From JABMQW01 sp964439935 (lineage in GTDB: Bacteria; Fidelibacterota; Marinisomatia; Marinisomatales; TCS56), in NCBI GenBank assembly GCA_964439935.1, contig CAYTPW010000006.1, forward strand, positions 105,827-169,826: a stretch of 64,000 bases of DNA. Direction: 5' to 3'. Below, one piece after another: positions 1 through 8,171 of the stretch. The stretch's first letter is position 1. Every line of letters starts with the position of its first letter. The position numbers and the translations under genes are program-made. The notes below the pieces were generated by a model. That model was not told the origin of the DNA and made no database searches. It saw only the letters and a list, made by a program, of their open reading frames with translations.

Positions 1-3000
1 CCTGGGCACTGTCAGCCAGACCGGTCAATCCGGTTGGGGCATCTGGTGCAACTTTGGTGGTATGAATTGCTAGATAATTCTCTTCAGGAACCTGCTCACC
101 ACCGTTGGAACTGTAGAAAAACTTGATTTGGTCTGGACTGTCAAGTTCCTCCAGGCCGATCTTGAATTCATGGAAACTATTATTATTGGCGCTAACAACA
201 TTGAAATCAGCGAATCCTCCGTTAACATTATCCCAGTTTCCATTATTGTAAAATTTAAACTCATTGGTATTATACGGTGATATTCTAAGTAGGTAATCCG
301 CACCGATCCCATTGGTGGACTGTCCGGTTGATGCGTTCATGTCAACGTCAATTTTTAGCACTACTTCGTCCCAATCCAATGCTGTGGCTGTAACGACCGT
401 ACCATAAAGATAGTAGTCATCTGCGTACAGCTTAACTGAATCAATATCACCCTGGGGCACTTCACCAGAATCATCGTAATATAGCGCCCGGATATTGGCC
501 CAAGCGCCAATGTTGCCATCAACAGTCAGGGTATACTGATCGGGCACAACTGCGATACTCTCCGTATAGTCGCTGAAGGTGTCGTCGGAATATCGGGCTC
601 TGATGCGGTAATGATAAGTGGTTCCATTTACCAGTTCAGTATCGAGATAATAGGAGTTAAGTGGTGTACCGGTCACGTTACTGTCGACCACTGTTGTGGG
701 ATCTGCAGCTGCACCGCGATAGATAAAGTAGGCATCCAGGCCGCTGGGATCCTTGGCATCCCAGTTCAGGTTGACTTTTGTATCACCGTTGGCGGCGGTG
801 AAATTTCGGACGGCATCATTGGGATCCAGATTATAAACAAGATAACCGCTGGCCGGAGCCACATCATTGTTGTCACTCTTTAAATTGAACCGGAGCGAAT
901 CGGGGCCATCCAGGTTGTCCAGATGAATATAAAATTCATGGAAGCTGTTATTGTTGGTTGAGTTCACCTGAAAATCAGCACTGCCGTCAGATTCCCAGTT
1001 GCTAAACTGATTTCGAAATTTAAACTGGTGGTTGTCACCGAAATTATATGGTGCAATGGAAAGCATGAAATCAGCGCCGAGATCATTAAATGATTCACCA
1101 GTGGCAGCATTAAAATCTGTATCGAAATAAACCGACACTTCTTTATCTGTCAAATCATCGGTAACTATCGCACCATACAGATAAAATCCGTCAGCATTGA
1201 TCTTTATTGAGTCAATATCAGCCCAACCAACTTCGCCGGTGTCGTCGTAATAAATAGGATTGATATTAGGCCAATCAGTAACATTCCCGTCCACTGTCAT
1301 GGCATATCGATTGGGGACCACTGATACATTATCGGTATAATCACTGAATGAACCATCGGAATATTCAGCCCGCAGACGGTAATAATAGGTGGTGGCATTG
1401 GTTAATCCTTCATCCAGATAATAGGAATTCAGGGGATTACCGGTAACAATACTGTCAATTGCAGTAGTTGGATCGGCAGCAGTACCACGATAGATGAAAT
1501 ATTTTGCCAATCCGGTGGGGTCCTTGGCATCCCAGTTCAAGGCAACCCGGGTATCGCTGTTGGCTGCTGTCAAATTACGCGGTGAATCATTCGGGTCGAC
1601 CTGATAGGCCAGATAGCCGCTTTCCGGGGCCATGTCGCCGGTGTTGGTAGTAAAATTAAACCTGATCAGATCGGGACTGTCCAGTTCATCCAGATGAACA
1701 CTGAATTCATGAAAACGGTTACTGTTAGTATGAATTGCTGTAAAATCAGCGTCCCCATCAGTGTTCCAATTGCCACTGTAATAGCTGAAATTATCACCAC
1801 TCCAGGGAGACAGATTCACTGAATAATCAGCGCCAATTCCGTTAATTGATTCACCGGTTCCGGCATTAAAATCGACATCCAGATACATAAACACATTATC
1901 ATTATCCAGACTTGTATTTGTCACCAGAGCACCATATAGATAATACCCGTCGGTATAGATCTTTATTGAATCCAGGTCAGCCGACCCCACATCACCGGTA
2001 GCATCATTCACGATCGGCCTGATTTCAGCCCAATCGGTCACGTTCCCGTCAACAGTAATATCATAGTCCTCGGGAGTTACCTCGATTGATTCGGAATAAC
2101 CGCTGTAAACATCGTCGGTAAAACGGGCCCGGATACGATAGTAATAGGTTGTATCATTGGTCAGGTTTTCATCAATATAATACGAATTACGTGGACTCCC
2201 GGTAACAATGCTGTCGATAACTGTGGTCGGGTCATCTGTGGTGCCACGATACAGGAAATAGCCAGACAGTGTGCCGGCTGACATTGCATCCCAGTTAAGA
2301 GCAACTCTGGTATCACCATTGGCTGCTGTCCAGCCTTCTGGGCCATCGTAAGCCGGGATAGTATCCTCAATACTCGTGAACGGGCTGTATTCACCGGAAC
2401 TGTTCTTGGCCTTTACACCATAATAATAAGTATTACCATTGGTGAGTCCGGTGCTGGCATAACTGGTGACTCCGGAGGCCACCGAATCAAGGGGCGACAG
2501 ATTGTCCGATGCATCACCCTGGTAGATCACATAGCCTGCAACATCGCCGTCGGTCGAGGCAGTCCAGGACAGGTCGATCCGCTCATGACGGGCGGTTAAG
2601 GTAAGGTCCGATGGCGGCAATACTGCCGGAGCTTCATAGGTTAGCCGTAATGCGGCAACTTTATCCTCAGCAGTTGCACCAAATGCAAACGGATATGAAC
2701 CTGCCTGTGAATCGGATTCACCTCGTACGGCACGGTTCACACCGGCTTGACGCAGATAGACACCACCATTATCAGTATAAGAGCTGTTATCGTGACTGAA
2801 TTCGATCACCAGGTTATCGCTGCCGTTCCAGGATATATCATCAATGTCCAGTTCAAACCAGTTGGAGACACTGAAATCAGCTGGGTTGTGCACAGTTGGG
2901 CCATAAACTACCGATGTACTCTCAAAACTGGTTATTTGTGAATTGCTGGTCGAAGTTGATGCAACCCTGAAATTATTCAATGTTTGACCGGGTATATCCG

Positions 3001-4546
3001 ATGGTATGATCTCAATTTTCGTAATAGTCGACCAGGCCGGAATACCTACTGCTGTCAGGTCAGAAGCCAAATATAAGGACTGATGCCTGATATCATGCAT
3101 GTAAGTGTTCAATGGCATACCGCTGGCCTGTCCACCGACCCAGTGATCCTGGGCACTGGGCAGCAATTGAGTTGCCCCGGAGTAACGGGCCAGACCAAAA
3201 TCATTGCCCGAACCGGTATTAATGCGGCCGCCCAAAACAATTTTACCATCACTCTGCAGGGCTGAGGAATTGGCCCGATTATTACTGTTACTGAACCAGG
3301 AATTGTATTTCCCGCCGGTTGCGAAACCCGGGTCCAATGAACCATCACTTAAATATCGGACCAATGAAAACTGGTTATTGGCTCCATTATTGCTGTAGCC
3401 GGTCGCAACGATTTTACCATCCGGTTGGAGAAGGACCGAGTTTCCTACATCATCATTACTGTTTACATCGGTAACCACAACTCCACTGCTACCAAATCCG
3501 GTATCCAGACTACCATCACTATTAAAGCGTGCTAATGCAAAATCCTTTTCTCCGGAGTAGGTGGCGTGTCCAAAAAGAACGATTTTACCATCATTCTGAA
3601 TTAATAAATCATAACCACCCTCGCTGCTGCTACCGGTAAAATGTTTGGTGGCTATACCATCGGAATCGAAACCGGTGTCCAGGCTGCCGTCACTGTTGTA
3701 ACGCACCACCATAAAATCATAACTGCTGGCGCTCATGTAATAACCACCAACAACGATCTTTCCATCTGACTGAATTTTTACTGCCTGGCCATAATTCAAC
3801 CCGAAACCCAGATCGGTAATTACCTTCCCATCAGTATCAAAACCGGTGTCCAGGCTGCCATTACTGTTAAACCGTACCACCGCCACCTTCGTGGTTGTAC
3901 CACCACCATAAGCCGTAAACCCTACGGCAACGATCTTACCGTCTGACTGTATCGCTACAGCCTGACAATAATCATCACTGGTATCGACAGCAACCGTAAC
4001 GACACCATCAGAATCAAAGCCGGTATCCAGGCTGCCATCACTATTGAATCGTGCAAGAGCAAAATCAAAATTTGAGCCGTTATTTGCATTTCCGGCGACA
4101 ACAATTTTTCCATCTGTCTGAAGCGCCATGGCATTGATATAATCATGCCCGCTGCCTACAGCAAATGTATCTATGCCATCGGTATCAAATCCGGTATCCA
4201 GGCTGCCATTACTGTTATATCTGGCAACTGCAAAATCAAAACTAAATCCATTATGGTAAGAACCGGCGGCCACGATCTTGCCATCATCCTGAATTATTAT
4301 TGCATTGACAAACTCTGTATTGGCATTAATGGCCGTATTCGTCCATCCATCATTATCAAAAGACTTGTCCAGAATATCATTATTTATCTGGCCGTAAGAT
4401 GGACTAAACCCCAGACAGAAAACCAGAGTTATTAATAGAAACTTATTCGGAGCTGGAATTCGTGAATTATTGTTTTGGTCACGATTAACTAGTTTGGTCT
4501 TCATAGGACACTCGCAAGAAATTTGGTTTGGATTAAATTCTTTCAT
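1..4546 (-). CDS. Giant secreted delta-60 repeat / Fn3 / CBM9-like surface protein (partial, 3' end outside window)
   Basis: One reading frame stays open from the ATG at 4546 to the left edge, at least 1515 codons; the C-terminus is missing. After a signal peptide (hydrophobic core ending SPSYGQ) come seven delta-60 repeats, each with a DGKIV core and an SLDTGFD-like motif, at about 3180-4380. A beta-rich domain of unknown type follows (about 2640-3110), then an Fn3 domain (about 2340-2640), then alternating Fn3 and CBM9-like modules (the latter starting TVDGN, with DDTGEV-type acidic loops). The Fn3+CBM9 pair repeats with periods of 771 and 759 bp. The architecture suggests an extracellular adhesive or glycan-binding protein; that role is inferred. 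It lies 17 bp after the CsgG-like gene and is probably the last gene of the operon. An in-frame ATG at 4504 is an alternative start; neither has a strong ribosome binding site. Confidence 0.85.
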   Translation of the reverse strand, partial: MKEFNPNQISCECPMKTKLVNRDQNNNSRIPAPNKFLLITLVFCLGFSPSYGQINNDILDKSFDNDGWTNTAINANTEFVNAIIIQDDGKIVAAGSYHNGFSFDFAVARYNSNGSLDTGFDTDGIDTFAVGSGHDYINAMALQTDGKIVVAGNANNGSNFDFALARFNSDGSLDTGFDSDGVVTVAVDTSDDYCQAVAIQSDGKIVAVGFTAYGGGTTTKVAVVRFNSNGSLDTGFDTDGKVITDLGFGLNYGQAVKIQSDGKIVVGGYYMSASSYDFMVVRYNSDGSLDTGFDSDGIATKHFTGSSSEGGYDLLIQNDGKIVLFGHATYSGEKDFALARFNSDGSLDTGFGSSGVVVTDVNSNDDVGNSVLLQPDGKIVATGYSNNGANNQFSLVRYLSDGSLDPGFATGGKYNSWFSNSNNRANSSALQSDGKIVLGGRINTGSGNDFGLARYSGATQLLPSAQDHWVGGQASGMPLNTYMHDIRHQSLYLASDLTAVGIPAWSTITKIEIIPSDIPGQTLNNFRVASTSTSNSQITSFESTSVVYGPTVHNPADFSVSNWFELDIDDISWNGSDNLVIEFSHDNSSYTDNGGVYLRQAGVNRAVRGESDSQAGSYPFAFGATAEDKVAALRLTYEAPAVLPPSDLTLTARHERIDLSWTASTDGDVAGYVIYQGDASDNLSPLDSVASGVTSYASTGLTNGNTYYYGVKAKNSSGEYSPFTSIEDTIPAYDGPEGWTAANGDTRVALNWDAMSAGTLSGYFLYRGTTDDPTTVIDSIVTGSPRNSYYIDENLTNDTTYYYRIRARFTDDVYSGYSESIEVTPEDYDITVDGNVTDWAEIRPIVNDATGDVGSADLDSIKIYTDGYYLYGALVTNTSLDNDNVFMYLDVDFNAGTGESINGIGADYSVNLSPWSGDNFSYYSGNWNTDGDADFTAIHTNSNRFHEFSVHLDELDSPDLIRFNFTTNTGDMAPESGYLAYQVDPNDSPRNLTAANSDTRVALNWDAKDPTGLAKYFIYRGTAADPTTAIDSIVTGNPLNSYYLDEGLTNATTYYYRLRAEYSDGSFSDYTDNVSVVPNRYAMTVDGNVTDWPNINPIYYDDTGEVGWADIDSIKINADGFYLYGAIVTDDLTDKEVSVYFDTDFNAATGESFNDLGADFMLSIAPYNFGDNHQFKFRNQFSNWESDGSADFQVNSTNNNSFHEFYIHLDNLDGPDSLRFNLKSDNNDVAPASGYLVYNLDPNDAVRNFTAANGDTKVNLNWDAKDPSGLDAYFIYRGAAADPTTVVDSNVTGTPLNSYYLDTELVNGTTYHYRIRARYSDDTFSDYTESIAVVPDQYTLTVDGNIGAWANIRALYYDDSGEVPQGDIDSVKLYADDYYLYGTVVTATALDWDEVVLKIDVDMNASTGQSTNGIGADYLLRISPYNTNEFKFYNNGNWDNVNGGFADFNVVSANNNSFHEFKIGLEELDSPDQIKFFYSSNGGEQVPEENYLAIHTTKVAPDAPTGLTGLADSAQ
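60..2340 (-). repeat. Tandem ~257-residue coding repeats (Fn3 + CBM9-like)
   Basis: Three consecutive copies of a ~760-771 bp unit lie inside the giant surface gene. Equivalent landmarks (the reverse complement of an NWDAK-type stretch, containing gcatcccagtt) fall at 756, 1527 and 2286. Each copy encodes an Fn3 domain with a YY(I/L)DE-LTN-TTYYYR-type strand, then a TVDGN-type CBM9-like domain ending in NSFHEF-like and LDSPD-like motifs. The copies are similar but not identical, so the duplication is old enough for the proteins to have diverged. Confidence 0.8.
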
Positions 4547-4563
4547 GGTAATAAAAATAATGA

Positions 4564-5247
4564 TTATTCCGGTAACGCCGGTGGATTCGGCAGAACTGCC
4601 GGTTCTTCTTCGCCTAAGAGAACATAGGCCGCTCCGGCACCCCCGACTACAATTATCCCGGTCCAAAACAACCAGCCCAGACCGCCTTTTTTCTCAGCGG
4701 GAGCAGTAGCAACCGGCTGCACCCCGGCCCTTTGAGCGGCCAGCAGTTCCTCCGGAGGATTAAGACTCATGATTTCCCAGGCCAGGATTTCAATCTCGGT
4801 CAAAAGTCCGTCGATCTCACCTTTGTAAGTGGCACTGACGGTCTTTTCCGTCTGCCCAGATTCCACTGAGAACATCTTGGCGTCAATCGTATAACTGTTA
4901 CCAAGCTTCCCGAAAGATCCGGCGACCATATGTTGTACACCCAGCAAAGCACCGACCTCAGCGGCACATTCGGCGCTGGTACAGCCGGATTGCTGAAAAC
5001 CCTGTTCATCAAGAATTTCATTCATCTGGTTACGCTCAACCAGAATCATGGCGTTGGTGCCGGCCAGTTCGGAAGTAAACCGATCCGTCAATGTCTGGGC
5101 TTCCATCTGGGATATCCCGCGCCCCTCAAAATCAAGGATAGCTACCGTCTCTTTATCCTGGGCGTAGGTTACTAGCGGTAAACTGATCTGTAGGATTAGA
5201 GTGCTCAGGAATACGCGCATTCCCGAAGTAGAAATAGATCTCTTCAT
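4564..5247 (-). CDS. TolB/LpoB/CsgG-like envelope protein with C-terminal membrane anchor
   Basis: 227 residues. A signal peptide ends near TYAQ (residue 30). Residues 34-150 form a TolB-like/CsgG-like alpha-beta domain: VAILDFEG strand, an ERNQMNEIL helix, a conserved SGCTSAEC cysteine pair (C89, C94), then a GVQHMVAGS strand. A single hydrophobic segment at about 193-213 followed by an acidic tail suggests C-terminal anchoring. Related folds occur in LpoB, CsgG and TolB N-terminal domains, which act in periplasmic or outer-membrane complexes. A GAGAGG-like ribosome binding site lies just before the ATG. The gene sits between a thioredoxin gene and the giant surface gene, so a role in assembling or exporting the latter is possible but inferred. 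Confidence 0.75.
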   Translation of the reverse strand: MKRSISTSGMRVFLSTLILQISLPLVTYAQDKETVAILDFEGRGISQMEAQTLTDRFTSELAGTNAMILVERNQMNEILDEQGFQQSGCTSAECAAEVGALLGVQHMVAGSFGKLGNSYTIDAKMFSVESGQTEKTVSATYKGEIDGLLTEIEILAWEIMSLNPPEELLAAQRAGVQPVATAPAEKKGGLGWLFWTGIIVVGGAGAAYVLLGEEEPAVLPNPPALPE

Positions 5248-5313
5248 AGTCCTCTCTCTTTCCCCTGTCCGGGGAAGCTGATTTCACAGATATTAATGAA
5301 CTGGAAACGGATT

Positions 5314-5958
5314 TTATTCTTCGACCGCCTCCGGTAATAATTCTTCGATTATTTGGGATAATTCCCCCTCGAAATCCTCGCCTTCATGAAAACCCTGTTT
5401 CATCAGGCGAATAGTCTGTTGTTTATCAATAACAAACAGACGTGGCAGGGTTGCCACCCCATATTTTTCCTTAACAACGCCTCGATTATCATTTAAGACC
5501 TGGATTGTTATCCCTTTTTCAGCAAGAAACGGACCAGACTTAGGCGAATCCTCGAAACCAGGTGAATTCCGGGTTGCTTCGGTTATATCGATTAGAAAAA
5601 ATTTAATTTTATCACTGTCGTATTTCTGGTAAAGATTTTCCAGGTGCGGTAATTCTTTCATACAGGGTTTGCACCAGGTTGCGAAGAAGCTCATCACAAC
5701 CACATGCCGGTCAGGCTGTGTTTTAAACCGCCGCAGCCGCTCACCTTTTTCGATTGTCCAGTTCTTTAAAAACTCAAATTTTGCCGGGGCAAACATCAAT
5801 GCCCAACTAGGGGCGATATCACCAACCCGCAGCACATTTTTCTGAGTAGTTGAATCCTCAGGCACGACAACCTCTTCCTCTTGAGTCAAGCCCAGATTAA
5901 ACAGAAAAATCAATAGAACTAGCAGTATTCTTTTATGCGTCACAATGTGAACTTTCAT
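5314..5958 (-). CDS. TlpA/ResA-like periplasmic thioredoxin-fold protein
   Basis: 214 residues with an N-terminal signal/anchor (residues 9-24) and an AhpC/TSA-Redoxin domain. The redox motif is ATWCKPCMKELP (C96, C99), followed by the FFLIDITE strand and the cis-proline motif ATLPRLFVID. This is typical of thioredoxins that reduce or exchange disulfides outside the cytoplasm. A possible client in the operon is the CsgG-like neighbour with its C89/C94 pair; this is inferred from adjacency only. The gene is 29 bp downstream of the LPP20-like gene and 66 bp upstream of the CsgG-like gene, all on the same strand. The start has no strong ribosome binding site. Confidence 0.85.
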   Translation of the reverse strand: MKVHIVTHKRILLVLLIFLFNLGLTQEEEVVVPEDSTTQKNVLRVGDIAPSWALMFAPAKFEFLKNWTIEKGERLRRFKTQPDRHVVVMSFFATWCKPCMKELPHLENLYQKYDSDKIKFFLIDITEATRNSPGFEDSPKSGPFLAEKGITIQVLNDNRGVVKEKYGVATLPRLFVIDKQQTIRLMKQGFHEGEDFEGELSQIIEELLPEAVEE

Positions 5959-5987
5959 ATTAATCCAATTTTATTGCAGATGACTCG

Positions 5988-6839
5988 TCAATCAAGCAAG
6001 AACAGCACCCGACAGTCCCGCAGCACATTATTGGCCGAATTGGCCTGGTTAATCTTCATCACATCCTCATTGACAACAACCACGTCGGTCCGGTTGGCCC
6101 CGCTCACACTGGTTGCATTAACGACCAGCGGATTACCCTTGACGCGCATATCTTCCTGAGCTGATTCCAGGGATTTGGAATAACCGGCCACTCCATTGGT
6201 CACGGCATATTCCCGGGTATAATTACCTGGTCCGTATACAGTACCCATATTTTGATCAAGGATTTTAGGCGCCATCGCAGGACGGATACCCAAGCCCCGG
6301 GCGTCGACGATTATTCCAGTAATTGCTGCGGCTGTTGGTTCTACGGCCGTTGTTGATAGCGGTGGTGTTGTCTCACCGGCCGTTGCTGGTTCGGCAAATC
6401 CGATCGGTGGTGTAATAATTTCTGAAATTCCACTCATGGAAACAGCCATGGTCAATTCCACCGACGTATCACTTAAATAGCGGGTGTCGCCAACCTGATA
6501 GGCTCCACGGATCACACCGGAAACACTTTCCTTGACAACTTCATCGGCCATCCGGTTACGCATTGTGGTTTCACTGGTGAGGGTAATTCCATTAACCATT
6601 TCCACCAACTGGCGGCGGGCATCGGTCTTGGCCGCTCTGATAGCCATCGCCCGAGCCTGGCCGGCATTGACTGCGTATTCAGGAATCGCTCCAATCCCAG
6701 TGGCGGTAATAATCCCTTGGGAATAATTAATGGCACCATTGTCGGTTTCTTCAATTACGGCACCGGGAACTACCCCGTAACCATACTGGGCCAGACCAAA
6801 AGAACAACATAATAACAGGATGATAAAAAGTCTGTTCAT
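5988..6839 (-). CDS. LPP20-family envelope protein
   Basis: 283 residues when started at 6839. An ATG 12 bp upstream (6851) is in frame, but GGAGG lies between the two, 5 nt before 6839, which decides for the downstream ATG. A signal peptide ends at GLAQ. Residues ~55-140 carry the LPP20 pattern: an AIRAAKTDARRQL helix, VNGITLTSETTMRN, and VIRGAYQV before a DTSVELTMAVS strand. LPP20 domains occur in outer-membrane lipoproteins and in FlgP/FlgT-like proteins. No lipobox cysteine is clear (the hydrophobic core contains LLLCCSFGLAQ, so lipidation is not excluded). The C-terminal ~120 residues resemble a second small domain with GPGNYTREYA and are not recognised. The upstream operon gene ends 16 bp away. 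Confidence 0.75.
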   Translation of the reverse strand: MNRLFIILLLCCSFGLAQYGYGVVPGAVIEETDNGAINYSQGIITATGIGAIPEYAVNAGQARAMAIRAAKTDARRQLVEMVNGITLTSETTMRNRMADEVVKESVSGVIRGAYQVGDTRYLSDTSVELTMAVSMSGISEIITPPIGFAEPATAGETTPPLSTTAVEPTAAAITGIIVDARGLGIRPAMAPKILDQNMGTVYGPGNYTREYAVTNGVAGYSKSLESAQEDMRVKGNPLVVNATSVSGANRTDVVVVNEDVMKINQANSANNVLRDCRVLFLLD

Positions 6840-6855
6840 TATTGCCTCCATATTA

Positions 6856-7968
6856 TTATTGTACGATTTCAGCGCTAATTCGATTACCGCTCAAACCGGT
6901 AATTTTAAAGTTAAATCCATCCGGGGATGTGCGGGTCAAACCCATCGCCAGATCTTGGGCTTTACCCTCAAATTCGATCTCATATTCCGCAATCCCTTCA
7001 TTCAGACTCTTCGCGTATGCATTGCGGATTCCGGAAACAGTCTGAGCTTTCAAAAATGATTCGAACATCATATATGAACCAAAATCGGAATTACTGACAA
7101 CCATATATACCTTGATGAAATTGGCCTGCTGAGTGCTCCACTTACGGATCAACTGGCTAATGATCTGATTTCCTAGATCCTCAGCTGCCTGGGTGGTGGC
7201 ATTCACTCCAGCTGTTGATTCGGAAATATGCGGTTTTTTGCCCCGGGCCTGGGGAACAACCGCCAGAATTTCACCTGTATCGGCCCGGATGATCTTGGCA
7301 TTCATATCGGCCTGTCCGGAGTACATATTATAGATCTTGCCACCCGAACTGATCTTGGCAGTACCAACAACGATTACTTCCGCACCCAGCATCGCGCAAA
7401 TCTTCGAAGCAGCAGCGACATTGCCCTCTAAGGCGTGGGCGTAATCCGGTTCACCTTTCAGGGCAGCCACCAGTTGGCGATCAACCACATCAAATCCTTT
7501 TTCGTAAAACATAGCCAGTAATTTGGTTTCGGCAAAATCAGTGGGAATATTATCAATCAGGTTTTCTTCTTTGACCATGAACATAATTTTGGGGCGATTC
7601 ATGCTGTTCAAAAGCACTTGCAAAGCGGTCTCATCCTGGAGGATCTGGTCCAGTATCTGCGTTACCTCCGCCTCAATGGTAACCTCCCACAGACCATCCG
7701 GTCCCTGGCTTTCGCTCAGCACTTGAAATGTTTTCACAAATCCCTGGGCCTTGGAGTAGATGTTATCGGAAAAAACCATAGCATTTTTTACCACAGTTTC
7801 AGATGACATGACCGCTCCAAGTCCATTTTCCACCGCATTGCGTTTAGCTTGCTCGATGGCGGCATCGCGATTTAATGCCATGCCTTCTCCGGTAACTTTC
7901 TGTGTCTGAGCGCATATAAACGTGATTCCAATTGCTAATAAAAAAATGGTGTGTTTTAATTTTTGCAT
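6856..7968 (-). CDS. FlgT-like/LPP20-like periplasmic protein, probable first gene of the envelope operon
   Basis: 370 residues with a signal peptide ending FICAQ. The N-terminal domain (22-110) is LPP20/FlgT_N-like: VTGEGMALNRDAAIEQAKR, SSETVVKN, GFVKTFQVLSE, then a WEVTIEAEV strand. The middle domain (~125-275) resembles the TolB/CsgG-like domain of FlgT: PKIMFMVKEEN, DFAETKLLAMFYEKGF, LGAEVIVVGTAK. The C-terminal ~80 residues (VYMVVSNSDFGSYMMF) form a further alpha-beta domain. In Vibrio, FlgT is a flagellar H-ring component, but no flagellar genes are seen here, so a general envelope-complex role is more likely. A GAGGG ribosome binding site precedes the ATG. The divergent region upstream holds the probable promoter. 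Confidence 0.75.
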   Translation of the reverse strand: MQKLKHTIFLLAIGITFICAQTQKVTGEGMALNRDAAIEQAKRNAVENGLGAVMSSETVVKNAMVFSDNIYSKAQGFVKTFQVLSESQGPDGLWEVTIEAEVTQILDQILQDETALQVLLNSMNRPKIMFMVKEENLIDNIPTDFAETKLLAMFYEKGFDVVDRQLVAALKGEPDYAHALEGNVAAASKICAMLGAEVIVVGTAKISSGGKIYNMYSGQADMNAKIIRADTGEILAVVPQARGKKPHISESTAGVNATTQAAEDLGNQIISQLIRKWSTQQANFIKVYMVVSNSDFGSYMMFESFLKAQTVSGIRNAYAKSLNEGIAEYEIEFEGKAQDLAMGLTRTSPDGFNFKITGLSGNRISAEIVQ

Positions 7969-8004
7969 GTTCCCTCGACGAAGCTTTATCTATTAGATGA
8001 ATTT

Positions 8005-8033
8005 AAATTATTCATTTCATATACACAATGCAA
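8005..8033 (-). promoter_or_regulatory. Candidate promoter for the envelope operon
   Basis: Read on the minus strand, TTGCAT (8033-8028) is followed after 17 nt by TAATTT (8010-8005), a plausible sigma70-like -35/-10 pair, 37 nt upstream of the operon's first ATG. FCB bacteria often use other promoter consensus sequences, so this is tentative. Confidence 0.3.
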
Positions 8034-8047
8034 TGACATTCCCGGCT

Positions 8048-8081
8048 ATTGTGATGTTTATCAATAACAATTGATTGTGAT
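8048..8081. promoter_or_regulatory. Candidate operator: ATTGTGAT direct repeats around an inverted repeat
   Basis: Two ATTGTGAT copies lie at 8048-8055 and 8074-8081 (26 bp apart). Between and overlapping them is a perfect inverted repeat ATCAAT-aaca-ATTGAT (8060-8075). The stretch TGTGA-N6-TCAAT (8050-8065) resembles a CRP/FNR-family half-site pair. It lies just upstream of the candidate minus-strand -35 box, where an activator would be expected to bind. The regulator is not known. Confidence 0.4.
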
Positions 8082-8096
8082 ATGCAGCAAATTTCA

Positions 8097-8119
8097 TGCT
8101 GAAATATTTTATTTCAGCA
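8097..8119. promoter_or_regulatory. Perfect 9-bp inverted repeat between divergent genes
   Basis: TGCTGAAAT at 8097-8105 and ATTTCAGCA at 8111-8119 flank a 5-nt loop. There is no T-run suited to termination and both neighbouring genes point away from it, so an operator for the SLH lipoprotein gene is more likely than a terminator. Confidence 0.4.
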
Positions 8120-8171
8120 GATTTCCTGTTATATTCGGTACACATTTTGTAAAAACAACAGGGGATTCAAC

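Noticed and set aside
611..883. Plus-strand frame of 90 codons inside the giant surface gene
   Set aside because: It is the antisense shadow of an Fn3-coding region, which is continuous in the minus frame.
8060..8075. FNR box
   Set aside because: The half-sites are in the reverse order (ATCAA-N6-TTGAT) from the FNR consensus TTGAT-N4-ATCAA, so I call it only a CRP/FNR-like candidate region.
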